Below are positions 35,174-47,654 of a stretch of DNA of 64,000 nucleotides, piece by piece. The notes under the pieces are model-generated. The model saw nothing but the letters and a program-made list of their open reading frames with translations, had not been told where the DNA came from and did not search any database. This DNA is from Xenopus tropicalis (lineage: Eukaryota > Chordata > Amphibia > Anura > Pipidae): positions 145,516,243 through 145,580,242 of the forward strand of contig NC_030679.2 of assembly GCF_000004195.4 (NCBI RefSeq), in the 5' to 3' direction. Each line of letters begins with the position of its first letter. The first letter of the stretch is position 1. The translations under genes and the position numbers were made by a program.

Positions 35174-38100
35174 AGGGGCCATATACACTGTCTCACTAGC
35201 CCATATATACATATACCAGGGGCCATATACACTGTCACACTAGCCCATACATACATACATATACCAGGGGCCATATACACTGTCACACTAGCCCATACAT
35301 ACATATACCAGGGAGATATACAGATAAGTTGTACATTACCTTCTGCTCTCTCCCAACCAGTTCTAAATCGTCATATTCTAAAATAAATAATTTTACATAT
35401 TACAAAAAGAAAAAAAATCAGAATGCTGGGTGTAAAATTGGTGACATAGCACTGTAACCTGCAGCACTATTATCCTCCTTTTTGTGTCTGTAAGTCACCC
35501 TCCCAATTAGATTGCAAGCTCTACAGGGCAGGCACTTTTATCCTGTACTTTGTATTTACTTGTATTTATGATCATAGTTTGTATTTTTTATTGCAATAAC
35601 CCCCTATTAGTGTATTAATTGTGTACATAAGCCGCGCTTTATAAAAAAAAAAAAAATACATACATATATATTTCACGGTATGCAAAAATTATTTTTTGTA
35701 TTATTTTCCTTTTTTTCTGTTCTGTAACCTTATCTTTTTTTAAAAAAAACAAATAAAATAAAGAATTGAAAAAATATCTTTATCAGCAGAAAATCAAGCA
35801 AAATAAAGAAATCTTAATATATTACTCTTACCTGTTGTCACCGTCTTGCCATTCCCCCCATGTACTGGATCCTTTTGTCTGTACAACATAAAGTTTAGAA
35901 TTTCAAGGGGGTTATGTAATAAAAGGCACTAAGTTTGCCCAAGAGCAGTAACCCATAGCGACCAATCAGCAGGTAGCATTTACTGGTCAGCTGTTTAAAA
36001 GCAAATATCTGGTTGGACTTTAATTACATGTGGCCAAATCAATATTAGTTTATCAGACAAAGGGGAATGACCACCCTAAACTCATATTTTTATATAAAGA
36101 GAAAATCTGCACCAAACCAATTCAACAGGCAACCCAGCCACAATGCTGCTGGGTGCAGGCAAAGTAGCAGACTGGGGCCACTATAGGGGCTACATTTTTC
36201 AGCAGGTGGAGAAACAACCCTGTATGGCATCTTGCTCCCTTCCCATTGTTCTGCTGATCGGCTGCTGGGGGTGAGGGGGGGATATCACTCCAACTTGCAA
36301 CGCAGCAGTAAAGTGTGCCTGAGTCTGAGCTTTCAGAAGGAGCCAGCGCTACACATTAAACCTGCTTTCAGCTAACCTATTGTTTCTCCTACTCCCATGT
36401 AACTGGAGGAGTCCCAAGCCGGACTTGGATTTCTTACTATTGAGTGCTATTCTGATACCTACTGGGAGCTGCTATCTTGCTCCCTTCCCATTGTTCTGCT
36501 GATCGGCTGCTGGGGGTGAGGGGGGGGATATCACTCCAACTTGCAGCGCAGCAGTAAAGTGTGAGTGAAGTTTATCAGAGCACAGGTCACATGGCTGTGG
36601 CACCCTGGGAAATGAAGAATATGGCTAGCCCCATGGGAAAACAGATAACAATGCAGGATTCTGCTGGAGAAGCTCTATTAACTGATGGGTTTTTGTAACA
36701 AACAGGTTTTCCCATGGCAGTATTGCTTTAATATATCTTACATGCTACCTCCTGCCCACCCCTCGTGATTACAGTACTGTTGGGGACACAGCCTGCTTTC
36801 TATTCATAGGGGGAATACAGGTCTGTACACTCAGTGCTGAAGTGCAAAGACATGCAGCAATTTATCTACCATGTAGGGCAGAATGAAAAATGCACAAAGA
36901 TGGTGGATTGGGTCCTTTTTTGGACTAGTCACCAAGCCTTAAAGCAGCAAATGACCCCTAATATATGTCAAGTTTTCAGCCAGTGTAGGTTAATACAGAG
37001 GGGTATCTGACTTACTCAGATTGCTGCAACTGTTTCCTTGTCCCTGGAAGAAAAAAATATAAGTCATTAATGAAACTGATATTATATGACTGTTACTAGG
37101 GCGTGTCCCTTATGAGTATCATGCTCTTAAGGGAAGAACTCAGTAACAATTTCAAGCCAAGAGCATCGAGTACCAAAATTAGGGATGCACCGAACCCGGT
37201 ATTTTGGGTTCGGCTAATTAGGATCCGGAAGGGGGGGAAAACATTTCCCCCCTAACATTTAACCCTTCCAAATCCTAATTAGCATATGCTAATTTATGCT
37301 AATTAGGATTTGGATTCCGTTCGGCTAGGACCGTAGATTTGGCCGAATCTGAACCCTGCTGAGAAGGGCCAAATACAGAACCAAATCCTGGATCTGGTGC
37401 ATCCCTAACCAAAAGTGAAGCTACCACAGAGAAGAATCTCTCTTGGAGAGAGGAGGTGACACTCAAAAAGCAATTATGGCACCTAAGCTGATTTATTAAT
37501 TTATAAATGTACCTCCCTATAGTTGCACTATGTGCTATTGATTTTGCTGTGCCTTCTCTGCTGAAAATGACCCAGTCCCCACTCTGAAACCATTTGGCCA
37601 CCCCATGCATCCAGTTTTCTACAATATGTAGGTGCCATTGTGTTTATTTTGACTCACTGTATAAAATTGCATATGAAATAGCCACATAGGGACAAATAGC
37701 CACATAGGGACAAATAGCCAGATGGGACAAATGCTGAAACCACCAACCTTTTCGTTTAATGAGAAAAAGTATAATCAATATTAGGAGAATAAGAACAATT
37801 ACTGATCCAACCGAGGCCGCTATGATCTTGGTCTGGTCACTTTGATCAGCTGCAATTTAAAAAACATGGGTTTAATAGAAATAACTGTATGTATAAAGTT
37901 ATGTATATAGCTCTGTGCAAAGGCAAGTCATGGGCCACATTTTATAAGTATTGTGCCATGGGGCTACTGTATTGGTGCTCATTCTAGCAGCCCTAAAGGT
38001 ATAGCAACCCATTCAATGGCTTATTAGCCATGGCTATTTCACTGCTAAACCTGGGAAGTGCAGAGGGGTAGGACTGTGAGCTGATTACCCGGGCCTAAGG

Positions 38101-41100
38101 GAGGGGCAGTGCATATGCACTTTTTGCTGTTTGACTATGATGTACAGACACATAAGCACCCACCAGCAAACAGCTTACCTAAAATATAACATTTGTAGAA
38201 GCCATGTTCTCTACCTACCATTCAGCCTTAGAAGTGTCCCTGTTCCTTCCCCCAGTAAAGTTTCTACAGTGTTTAACAAAGTAGAGTTACACAGGCGCAT
38301 TGCCACGCGGCAGTAGAAGGAGGAGTTATCCATTCCATTCACCTCTTCCAGATACAGGTCTGACTGACCCACCAGTCTGGTTTTGCCCCGGTACCGGGGG
38401 TGTATTAATTCTGGGTCAGGGTGGTAGGCAAAGCCCTCACGTGGGTCCCCAAACATCCAGTAGATCCCGACCCACAAGGGATCTTCATTCTCCGGTAATG
38501 TATAGTTACAGCTGATAGTAGGGGAGTCTGGGAATGTGACCTCCTTTGGCTGCTCGATCTTCGTTTTATTGGTTTTGCCTAAAACAAGGGAAATAATGTG
38601 AGTAGATGGAAGGGGCAGGGGGGGCATTCAGACACCATAATAAGTAACATAATTTGTCAAATGCCCTTAAACCAAAAATATGAAAGAGTTGTTTAAAATG
38701 AAAAGTAGGCAGAATGTATTTGATTGCTGTCCGTTCTCTCAATGAGTCATAAAACTGCTAATTGCGGAACACAGCAGCCCTTTCCTGAAATGATGATCAA
38801 ACAAACACATATAGTAACAAAGTTTAGACATTTATACCATGTGACACATACACACAGAATGATGGGTAAGTGGGAGGGGCCTGTAACAAGTAGTTTATAT
38901 GAGGGGTTCCCCATATCTAGGTGGGTTTCACCTCACAGATACACTTATACCATGTGACACACACACACACAGAATGATGGGTAAGTGGGAGGGGCCTGTA
39001 ACAAGTAGTTTATATGAGGGGTTCCCCATATCTAGGTGGGTTTCACCTCACAGATACACTTATACCATGTGACACACACACACAGAATGATGGGTAAGTG
39101 GGAGGGGCCTGTAACAAGTAGTTTATATGAGGGGTTCCCCATATCTAGGTGGGTTTCACCTCACAGATACACTTATACCATGTGACACACACACACAGAA
39201 TGATGGGTAAGTGGGAGGGGCCTGTAACAAGTAGTTTATATGAGGGGTTCCCCATATCTAGGTGGGTTTCACCTCACAGATACACTTATACCATGTGACA
39301 CACACACACACAGAATGATGGGTAAGTGGGAGGGGCCTGTAACAAGTAGTTTATATGAGGGGTTCCCCATATCTAGGTGGGTTTCACCTCACAGATACAC
39401 TTATACCATGTGACACATACACACAGAATGATGGGTAAGTGGGAGGGGCCTGTAACAAGTAGTTTATATGAGAGGTTCCCCATATCTAGGTGGGTTTCAC
39501 CTCACAGATACACTTATACCATGTGACACATACACACAGAATGATGGGTAAGTGGGAGGGGCCTGTAACAAGTAGTTTATATGAGGGGTTCCCCATATCT
39601 AGGTGGGTTTCACCTCACAGATACACTTATACCATGTGACACATACACACAGAATGATGGGTAAGTGGGAGGGGCCTGTAACAAGTAGTTTATATGAGGG
39701 GTTCCCCATATCTAGGTGGGTTTCACCCCACAGATACACTTATACCATGTGACACATACACACAGAATGATGGGTAAGAAGGAGGGGCATATACAGGGTT
39801 GCCAGATGTATTTTTGCAAACTAGCCAAAGTCAGTTCTAAAACCAGCCCAAAACTAGCCAAAAGCCACTTTGAAAGTAGCCCAATATGCGCAATGAAAAA
39901 AAATTCTAAAAAACAAAAGCGTATATGGGAAAACTTGCCTTTTTAAAGTGTATAATCACTACCCAAGCCCTGTGCCCCCTCTCCAGTTACTGGGATGGCT
40001 GATAATTCCCTCTGTGCCCAGTCCCGCTGGGAAGTCACTACAGAAATAGATTCCGAATGTTGCATTAACCCCAAACATGATATACATATGGGTGCGTTGA
40101 ACTATAACTCTCAACAGCCCCAAGATATCCTCAGAGTTATAGCCAAAGGACCAAGCCCCCACATCCCAGTAGAAAGTAACAGTACAATCACATACCCTAT
40201 AGAGCAGGGGGTAGAACTGCCCCACATCCCAGTAGAAAGTAACAGTACAATCACATACCCTATAGAGCAGGGAGCAGGGGGTAGAACTGCCCCACATCCC
40301 AGTAGAAAGTAACGGTACAATCACATACCCTATAGAGCAGGGAGCAGGGGGTAGAACTGCCCCACATCCCAGTAGAAAGTAACGGTACAATCACATACCC
40401 TATAGAGCAGGGAGCAGGGGGTAGAACTGCCCCACATCCCAGTAGAAAGTAACAGTACAATCACATACCCTATAGAGCAGGGGGTAGAACTGCCCCACAT
40501 CCCAGTAGAAAGTAACAGTACAATCACATACCCTATAGAGCAGGGAGTAGAACTGCCCCACATCCCAGTAGAAAGTAAGAGTACAATCACATACCCTATA
40601 GAGCAGGGGGTAGAACTGCCCCACATCCCAGTAGAAAGTAACAGTACAATCACATACCCTATAGAGCAGGGAGCAGGGGGTAGAACTGCCCCACATCCCA
40701 GTAGAAAGTAACAGTACAATCACATACCCTATAGAGCAGGGGGTAGAACTGCCCCACATCCCAGTAGAAAGTAACAGTACAATCACATACCCTATAGAGC
40801 AGGGAGCAGGGGGTAGAACTGCCCCACATCCCAGTAGAAAGTAACAGTACAATCACATACCCTATAGAGCAGGGGGTAGAACTGCCCCACATCCCAGTAG
40901 AAAGTAACAGTACAATCACATACCCTATAGAGCAGGGAGTAGAACTGCCCCACATCCCAGTAGAAAGTAAGAGTACAATCACATACCCTATAGAGCAGGG
41001 GGTAGAACTGCCCCACATCCCAGTAGAAAGTAACAGTACAATCACATACCCTATAGAGCAGGGGGTAGAACTGCCCCACATCCCAGTAGAAAGTAACAGT

Positions 41101-44100
41101 ACAATCACATACCCTATAGAGCAGGGGGTAGAACTGCCCCACATCCCAGTAGAAAGTAACAGTACAATCACATACCCTATAGAGCAGGGGGTAGAACAAA
41201 GGAATACAAAATGGAGCCTCTGTCTATACTGCCCAATTGCATGCTGGGTATTGTAGTTTTATATTAATCCTAGCTGTAGGCTAATTGTTAGATACAAACT
41301 ACATTACCCAGCATGCAGTGGAACAGCCACACTAAGGGGAAAAAACTTTGACTAGTTTCCAACAAACTACAAACCCGCCAAGGCTCTAAAAAATAGCCAA
41401 AAACTGTACCTTTGCGGGTTTGTACTTTGGAGACCAGTCAGGGCTTTAAATTAGTAGCCCAATTTGGTGGGAAAACTGCCAACCTGGCAACCCTAGATAT
41501 ATAACAAGTAGTTTAGTGACATATACACACAGAATGATGGGTAAGTAGGAGGGGCCTGTAACAAGTAGTTTATATGAGGGGTTCCCCATATCTGGGTGGG
41601 TTTTACCTCACAGATACACTTATACTATGTGACACATACACACAATGATTGGTGTGGATGATGGATGTGTATTTCGTGCTACAACAATGCTTAGTCATAA
41701 ACAATATTCCTCACCCAGTACAATATTGCCTGCGTATTTATAGGGGTGTCTGAATGTAACAGTGATAACGGCCATGGGCCCCTTCAGCTCCTTGCACAAG
41801 CAACCCCCAGGCAGGTTGAGTGACATTGGGGGTGAAGCTGATAATGTCAGGGGTGTGGCCGATGCCTTTGGGGAGGGGCAATGACATTCGAAGGGCTGGG
41901 AATATTCAGTCCGTTAAGCAGTGGTTTGTCTGAATTCAGATCTCTGAAACCCCAGACAGGTTGTTTTGAACCAAACGGCTCCTATAAAAACCATGCACAT
42001 TTCACCCTTAGTTAAGTTAGACTCCAGTGACAGTTACCTGTAATGATCAGTTTTGTTCCTCTCATCCTCTCAGTTCTATAAACTTGTCCATCTCCAGTCA
42101 CTTGTGCCCCACAGCAGTACCAGCCGCTGTCACTGAGCCCCACGTGTTTGATTTGTATGGCTGCGCCGTCTTCCCCAGCCAGAGACATCCGCTCACTTCC
42201 TACTGCCCCCATGGCACTGTTATATATATCTGTGTCACAGCCTGGGTACTGAGTACTAAAGCGCCACTGAACACTGGATAGAGACATGTTCTGGATTTTC
42301 TTCTTGGCGCTGATGGAGAAATGACAGGGAATTGTCACCGTGTCACCAACCAGAGCAGGAATGAACGGAGGCTGATGCATAGTTATGTCATTCTCTCCTA
42401 CAGAACAGAATATTGTAACAGAGACAGAACTTAGTTATAATATACCTTGTACATGTATCGGACCCCTTACCAAGAAACCATTATCCAGAAAGTTCTGATT
42501 TACAGAAATGCCATTTCCCATAGACTCCATTATAAGTCTATAATTCCAATTTTTAAAAATTATTCCCTTTTCTCTGTAATAATAAAACAGTACCTGTACT
42601 TGATCCCAATATAATTACCCCTTATTGGGGGCAGAACAGCCCTATTTGGTTTAATTACAGTTTACATCATTTTTTTTTCTTAGCAGAGTTAAGGTTGCAG
42701 ATCCAAATTACAGAAAGACCCCTTGTCCAGAAAACCCCAGGTCCCAAGCATTCTGGTCCCATACCTGTACTCATGTAACAGCTAAGCTACTAATCCCCAG
42801 TATATACAGAGAGAGGGGAGGCCCGGCTATCTATCCCCTGTATATACAGAGAGAGGGAAGGCCCGGCTATCTATCCCCTGTATATACAGAGAGAGGGGAG
42901 GCCCGGCTATCTATCCCCTGTATATACAGAGAGAGGGGGGCCCGGCTATCTATCCCCCGTATATACAGAGAGAGGGGAGGCCCGGCTATCTATCCCCTGT
43001 ATATACAGAGAGAGGGGAGGCCCGGCTATCCCCTGTATATACAGAGAGAGGGGAGGCCCGGCTATCCCCTGTATATACAGAGAGAGGGGAGGCCCGGCTA
43101 TCTATCCCCTGTATATACAGAGAGAGGGAAGGCCCGGCTATCTATCCCCTGTATATACAGAGAGAGGGGAGGCCCGGCTATCTATCCCCTGTATATACAG
43201 AGAGAGGGGAGGCCCGGCTATCTATCCCCTGTATATACAGAGAGAGGGGAGGCCCGGCTATCTATCCCCTGTATATACAGAGAGAGGGGAGGCCCGGCTA
43301 TCTATCCCCTGTATATACAGAGAGAGGGAAGGCCCGGCTATCTATCCCCTGTATATACAGAGAGAGGGGAGGCCCGGCTATCTATCCCCTGTATATACAG
43401 AGAGGGGGGGGGCCCGGCTATCTATCCCCTGTATATACAGAGAGAGGGGGGGCCCGGCTATCTATCCCCTGTATATACAGAGAGAGGGGAGGCCCGGCTA
43501 TCTATCCCCTGTATATACAGAGAGAGGGGAGGCCCGGCTATCTATCCCCTGTATATACAGAGAGAGGGGAGGCCCGGCTATCTATCCCCTGTATATACAG
43601 AGAGAGGGGAGGCCCGGCTATCTATCTAGCGTATATTTCCAAATAATTAATATATAGTATATCTGTATATTTCCAAATATAGCAACGTCATACAAAGAAG
43701 CATACGGAAGCCTATGGGCAGGGGCCATATAAACACTGTTGGAGCACAACATCTGGCCTTGTGGTCTCTAACTGGACAGTCACATTTTAGGAGGTCCCCA
43801 AGCAGACCCAGTGTCAGACGTTGTTGTCCTCTATGGCAAGGTATTCAAACTAACCAATATCATTTTGTTTCATTGTGAAATGGAGTTATAGAAATGAAGA
43901 ACAATGATTCCTACACTATCATTTGTGAGTGCTATAGGGATATGTTAGAGTACTTACCCCTGACAGTTAGCCAAGTGCCTCTTCCATTCTGCCACTGCTC
44001 AGTCCCCTTGTTTGTAATTAGAAGTTGGACACGGCAGCAGTAGGACTTTATATCCCTTGCTCTTACATTGGTCAGGGTGATGGTCCCATTCCGAGTCCAT

Positions 44101-45759
44101 GGATCTCCCACCAGTGAGACCCTTCCCTGGTATCCCTGAGTTGTGTTGCCGTACCCGCTGTTATATATACGAGCCCCACAATAATTCCCTTCACCAGCTT
44201 GAAAGATAATGGTCACATTAGTAATTCCTGTGACATTTCTGGGGAACACAAAACTGCATGGGAAGGTCACTGAGTCTCCAGCAAATGCTTCCAAGCCTGA
44301 AGGTTGGTCTGCGCAGAATTGTCCTGGGGCCCCACATACGGCACCTTCAATAGAAAATGACTTGGACGTTAAGTAGTTTATTATGACTGAGGCTTATGTA
44401 AGATATGGCATTTAAAGGGGAACTCACCTCTAAAACATTTTTTGCATAATGAAAAGTATTTGTAGGCAACTTCCCAATATACATCACACACATATTAATA
44501 TAATTACTTCTGAAAGCAGCATTTGTCTGTTTATTGTATATTCTCTGCATGGCTGATACAATATCTGCCTCCTGAGACAATAAGGCAGAAGCCAGCTCAT
44601 TCACAGACTTTATGGAGAATTGACTTCTGCTTTACTGCTACAAGAGTCAGAAGCCAAGAGCAGAAAGGGATAAACCGACATTGTGTAACAATCTGTACTT
44701 GGCAAGTTGCTTAGAAATATATAAAAATGTTGGTGTGGAGTTCCCTTTTAAACAAGGACTATTGCTGAATAATATAAATGGATAAATGGTAAAATGCATA
44801 CTGGGCTGGGGTCATACGGACATGACTGGGAAGAGTCACTGAAACACTCTCTGCAAGTTAAAGAAATAGTTCATCTTTAAATTAACTTTTAGTATGATTT
44901 AGACATTTCTATCTGGTTGCTATCATCTTATATACCCTAACAACCAAGCAGTGGTTTAAACAAGCGATAGGGATAAGAAGAGTAGAGGCTCTCTATTAGA
45001 ATATAAGTATTAAAAGTAACCGTCATAGAATTGTAGCCTTTAAAGAGCAATCATTTTTGGCTGCTGGGGTCAGTGACCCCCATATGAAAGATAGAATGAG
45101 TGGAAGAGAGTAAAGCAAATAATTCAAAACTATAAATAATGATATAGTTACTATAGGGCATTTTATAACTTACTAATAGTGATGAGCAAATCTGTCCCTT
45201 TTTGCGAAACAGCGAAAAATTTGCGAAACGCATTTGTCATATGATTTTTTTTTTCCGCCCGCATGTATTTTTTGTCTCCCCCGGGCTTTTTTGATGCGAC
45301 TGCGACTAATTTTGATGCAACCGTGCCCAATTTTCTGCAGCGAATTTTCATGGAAGTTTTGTGAAACAATTCACCAGTGGTGAAATGCGGAAATTCGTTG
45401 CGAATCCATGCCTGGCGAAAAAATTTGCTCATCGCTACTTACTAAGTACTTTTAATTCCTATGGGGTATATTTATTAATGGGTGAAATATAGAGTTCACC
45501 ATTTGCTTCTAAATAACCCATAGGAATGAATAGAGGGTGGGGGGTTTATATATTAAGCCCTAAACTCACATTTTGATAAATCTGCCCCTAAAAGTTAAAG
45601 GGACACTGCCATGAGGGAGGGAATGGATGCACTTACCCCAAAGAGATAACACGAGGGAGGGAATGGGTGTACTTACCCCAAAGAGATAACATGAGGGAGG
45701 GAATGGATGTACTTACCCCAAAGAGACAGCACAGAGCAGAGAAGGAGAAGACCAGACAT
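33005..45759 (-). CDS. Gene C: ITIM-bearing receptor with three V-type Ig domains (complete, 10 exons)
   Basis: Exons, in transcript order: 45759-45717, 44344-43958, 42397-42038, 38578-38219, 37849-37748, 37043-37016, 35878-35832, 35377-35340, 33274-33209, 33115-33005. They join in phase to a 513-residue type I membrane protein. Residues 1-15 are the signal peptide (MSGLLLLCSVLSLWG), about 15-143 Ig1, 144-263 Ig2, 264-383 Ig3, about 391-413 the membrane helix, 418-513 the tail. The tail has TEYDDL (Y444), NYYESV (Y461), and two canonical ITIMs, LLYSTL (Y483) and VFYADV (Y507). ITIMs recruit SH2 phosphatases in known families, so an inhibitory leukocyte receptor is inferred. All Ig exons are phase 1-1, as usual for this superfamily. 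PILR, Siglec, CD300 and NKp30-like families are possible relatives; no orthologue is claimed. The exon model rests on splice consensus and on agreement with gene B, not on transcripts. Confidence 0.82.
33209..33274 (-). CDS. Gene C exon 9, tail
   Basis: 66 bases, phase 0-0; acceptor TGGCAG|ACTGA, donor AGC|GTGAGT. Contains TDINYYESVGETPRASSD; NYYESV is an ITIM-like site. Confidence 0.74.
33955..35045. repeat. Minisatellite, 40-bp unit, about 27 copies, gene C intron 8
   Basis: Unit holds CAGCCCCTCTGGGAGTTCCT. Because 40 is not a multiple of 3 and no frame has a stop, a 406-codon frame (33901-35121) runs through it. Confidence 0.94.
35085..35310. repeat. (TA)n and short tandem repeat
   Basis: CCAGGGGCCATATACACTGT recurs about four times, with a TA run at 35125-35170. 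Confidence 0.85.
35340..35377 (-). CDS. Gene C exon 8, tyrosine-motif tail exon
   Basis: 38 bases, phase 1 to 0, acceptor TTTTAG|AATAT, donor AGAAG|GTAATG. With the previous exon it makes TEYDDLELVGREQK. TEYDDL is ITSM/ITIM-like. Confidence 0.68.
35832..35878 (-). CDS. Gene C exon 7, tail
   Basis: 47 bases, phase 2 to 1, acceptor GTACAG|ACAAA, donor ACAG|GTAAGA. Encodes QKDPVHGGNGKTVTT. Confidence 0.68.
36215..36735. mobile_element. T2-like MITE with two 240-bp units, gene C intron 6
   Basis: Reverse orientation compared with the copies in A and B. Confidence 0.62.
37016..37043 (-). CDS. Gene C exon 6, juxtamembrane tail
   Basis: 28 bases, phase 1 to 2, acceptor TTCCAG|GGACA, donor CTGA|GTAAGT. 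Encodes TRKQLQQS. Confidence 0.68.
37180..37407. mobile_element. hAT-like MITE, TAGGGATGCACC family, gene C intron 5
   Basis: TAGGGATGCACCGAA and GGTGCATCCCTA ends. Flanks ACCAAAAT and ACCAAAAG match at seven of eight bases. Genes A (near 2400) and B (near 18543) have the unfilled CACCAAA(A)GTGAAG site. Confidence 0.82.
37748..37849 (-). CDS. Gene C exon 5, transmembrane
   Basis: 102 bases encoding ADQSDQTKIIAASVGSVIVL and on to LIKRK. Donor AAAG|GTTGGT. The alternative upstream AG of A and B is absent here, which supports GCAG|CTGATC as the main acceptor. The lysine of QTK lies just outside the helix. Confidence 0.78.
38219..38578 (-). CDS. Gene C exon 4, Ig V-type domain 3
   Basis: 360 bases, phase 1-1, donor AATG|GTAGGT. 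The loop after the F strand reads CNSTLLNTVET. Confidence 0.8.
38833..39785. repeat. 113-bp minisatellite, about 8.5 copies, gene C intron 3
   Basis: Same unit as gene A at 4565-5645. A further 1.3 copies lie at 41496-41645, on the other side of an inserted element. Confidence 0.93.
39794..41495. mobile_element. hAT-like element inside the 113-bp array
   Basis: Ends CAGGGTTGCCAG and CTGGCAACCCTA. Flanks GGCATATA and GATATATA match at six of eight bases. It holds a 1-kb minisatellite and a small foldback (GCATGCTGGGTATTGTAG near 41240 against CTACATTACCCAGCATGC near 41301). Confidence 0.8.
40150..41196. repeat. Minisatellite with 63- and 70-bp units, about 16 copies
   Basis: AGTAGAAAGT at 40168, 40231 and 40301 shows steps of 63 and 70. 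The longer unit has an extra GAGCAGG. Open frames on both strands here are by-products. Confidence 0.93.
42038..42397 (-). CDS. Gene C exon 3, Ig V-type domain 2
   Basis: 360 bases, three codons shorter than in the other copies because the segment before the D strand (GAVGSERMS) lacks KGR-type residues. Core IPCHF, SVQW, GWYCCGAQ are intact; phase 1-1. Confidence 0.78.
42450..42769. mobile_element. hAT-like MITE, TACAGGTAT family, gene C intron 2
   Basis: Ends TACATGTATCGGACCCC and GGTCCCATACCTGTA. Gene D has the same flanks joined without it (near 63925). It is the unexpanded form of 54744-56605. Confidence 0.75.
42798..43626. repeat. Minisatellite, 40-bp unit, about 21 copies, gene C intron 2
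   Basis: Unit contains CCCCTGTATATACAGAGAGA. The same array begins in the matching intron of gene D at about 63953. Confidence 0.93.
43958..44344 (-). CDS. Gene C exon 2, Ig V-type domain 1
   Basis: 387 bases, phase 1-1. N-terminal region VCGAPGQFC; cores PCSF and SYCCRV. No C-strand tryptophan. Donor GGG|GTAAGT. Confidence 0.78.
44416..44747. mobile_element. T2-type MITE, gene C intron 1
   Basis: TTAA then AGGGGAACTC; GAGTTCCCTT then TTAA on the right. Confidence 0.75.
45177..45437. mobile_element. hAT-like MITE, TAGTGATGAGC family, gene C intron 1
   Basis: Ends TAGTGATGAGCAAA and TTTGCTCATCGCTA; exact 8-bp duplication CTTACTAA. Confidence 0.82.
45612..45716 (-). repeat. 40-bp donor minisatellite of gene C, short form
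   Basis: Donor sites at 45631, 45671 and 45711 (the real one). A T2-like end (TTAAAGGGACACTGCCATG) abuts it. Confidence 0.9.
45717..45759 (-). CDS. Gene C exon 1, signal peptide
   Basis: 43 bases encoding MSGLLLLCSVLSLWG, phase 1 donor G|GTAAGT. Two further donor copies follow in a short 40-bp array. Confidence 0.8.
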
Positions 45760-45855
45760 GCTGAGGAGCTTGTCTAACCCTTTGAGACTTTGGTACAACT
45801 AATCAGGAACTTGATTGTTTTCAACACTTATTTTTAAACTTCCTTTTTTCAATTC
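45760..45855 (-). promoter_or_regulatory. Gene C proximal upstream region
   Basis: More diverged than A and B, yet it keeps the core as AAAAAAGGAAGTTT (minus strand near 45849-45836), which is closer to the PU.1 consensus. Confidence 0.38.
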
Positions 45856-46007
45856 TCAGTAAGGACAAATAAGGAAATTAAATAATGAAAAGAACAATAA
45901 CCGCAAATATGGTTTGTTCATATCCTGCCATACTATTAAACCATGATGAGAATACTTATTCTCCTGTAATAGGAAGCCCATAGGCATTGCAAAGAGATAG
46001 TATAATT

Positions 46008-46449
46008 ATAGCATCATAGGGATTCCCCTGTACTAAACACAATTCAGCAGGAACAGCCCCCTAAGTTTGCTCATAGCCTGTACAGAGAGATACCATAAAA
46101 CTATGGCACATAGGGATTCCCCTGTACTAAGCACAATTCAGCAGGAACAGCCCCCTAAGTTTGCTCATAGCCTGTACAGAGAGATACCATAAAACTATGG
46201 CACATAGGGATTCCCCTGTACTAAGCACAATTCAGCTGGAACAGCCCCCTAAGTTTGCTCATAGCCTGTACAGAGAGATACCATAAAACTATGGCACATA
46301 GGGATTCCCCTGTACTAAGCACAATTCAGCAGGAACAGCCCCCTAAGTTTGCTCATAGCCTGTACAGAGAGATACCATAAAACTATGGCACATAGGGATT
46401 CCCCTGTACTAAGCACAATTCAGCAGGAACAGCCCCCTAAGTTTGCTCA
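46008..46449. repeat. Minisatellite, 94-bp unit, about 4.7 copies
   Basis: TTCCCCTGTACTA recurs at 46023 and 46117. Unit includes CAGCCCCCTAAGTTTGCTCA. Confidence 0.92.
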
Positions 46450-47050
46450 TAATTTTTGTATTAATTCATAATTCGTTGTTATTCTAAGCAATGTTCTAAT
46501 GTACATTACTGCTATGAAAGCAGTGTTTTCTTATCTTTCTGTTTCTTTCTCTCTGACTAAGATAAGATAAGACAAGGAGTCTGACAGGAGTCAGATCTCC
46601 CCCAGGTCTGTTAGCTTTAATCATGTGACTGTTAGTACTGCTTCAGGAGTCAGAAGTGCTGAGAATGTGAACAGAAACGGCTTTCAATAGATTTGACAAC
46701 TCTAAAGCTAAAATGCTAAAGAGTGTATAATGAAAAGTTGCTTTGAATTACATTTTTTGTCATTGTGCAAAACATCTGTGGGCAGAGTTCCCCTTTATAG
46801 AGTTCCAGTGAGTCCACTCATGGTTAGCCAGCTATTGGCTAATAGTTTGTATACAGAAGCCCTTGGTTTCTATAGGACAATACAAAACTCTCTCAGTAGA
46901 AATTAGGTATAATTTGTATCTCATTCCTGCTTTTCAGTGAGCCCTTTAGACACCCTAAAGGAAACGTTCAGGTACAAATGAAACTGGGTAAATAGACAAA
47001 GTGGGTAAAATAAAAATGTTTTCAATATAGTTAGTCACAAATGTCATCTA
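46450..47050. other. Intergenic, unassigned
   Basis: No gene seen. TTCCCCTTTATAG near 46790 may be the end of a T2-like MITE. Confidence 0.4.
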
Positions 47051-47654
47051 TAAGGCTAATGCCAGATTATGCGTAGGGGGGATATTATCGGCAAGTGGAA
47101 AAAACGATTGCCAAAAATTCTGCCCTACACCTCCTACATGTGCCTGTACCCAAATGAATAGATTACGCTCGGGTGCAGGCACATATAGTGGAAATACACA
47201 TAAAAATGTGAGAATATGAAAGTTTTTATGCATATTTTGGCTTCATCTGCCTGCACCCGAGGGTATTCCATTCATTCGGGTGCAGGCACAGGTAGGGATT
47301 TTATTGAAAGTAAAAACATTACAAGTAAAATATAAACATTTCAGAAACAGAAATGCAAACAAAAATGCATCACATTATTACTCAATGAAATTCAGAAGCA
47401 AAGAAGAATCACAAATGAAAATGTACATTTACCCAGAGTGCAACATTCTCTGCCTTTCGCTCAGTCTCTCTGGATTTAATGAAAGCAAGTTCCCTTACAA
47501 TTGCCCCTGTGACTTGCCCCACTGCTTCTCTCTTCTGACTGAGGGTTAACTTGCAGCGGCAGGCACATGTAGGAGGCGTAGGGCGGTATTTTCAGCAATC
47601 ACTTTTCCACTTGCCAAAAATAACCCCCCTACGCCTCGTCTGGCATCAGCCTTA
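47051..47654. mobile_element. MITE with long inverted ends
   Basis: TAAGGCTAATGCCAGA at the left and TCTGGCATCAGCCTTA at the right; similarity of the ends continues for about 50 bases. CGGGTGCAGGCACA pieces recur inside. Confidence 0.78.

Noticed and set aside
39959..41199. Several overlapping frames repeating CTVTFYWDVG
   Set aside because: By-product of the 63/70-bp minisatellite inside a hAT-like element.
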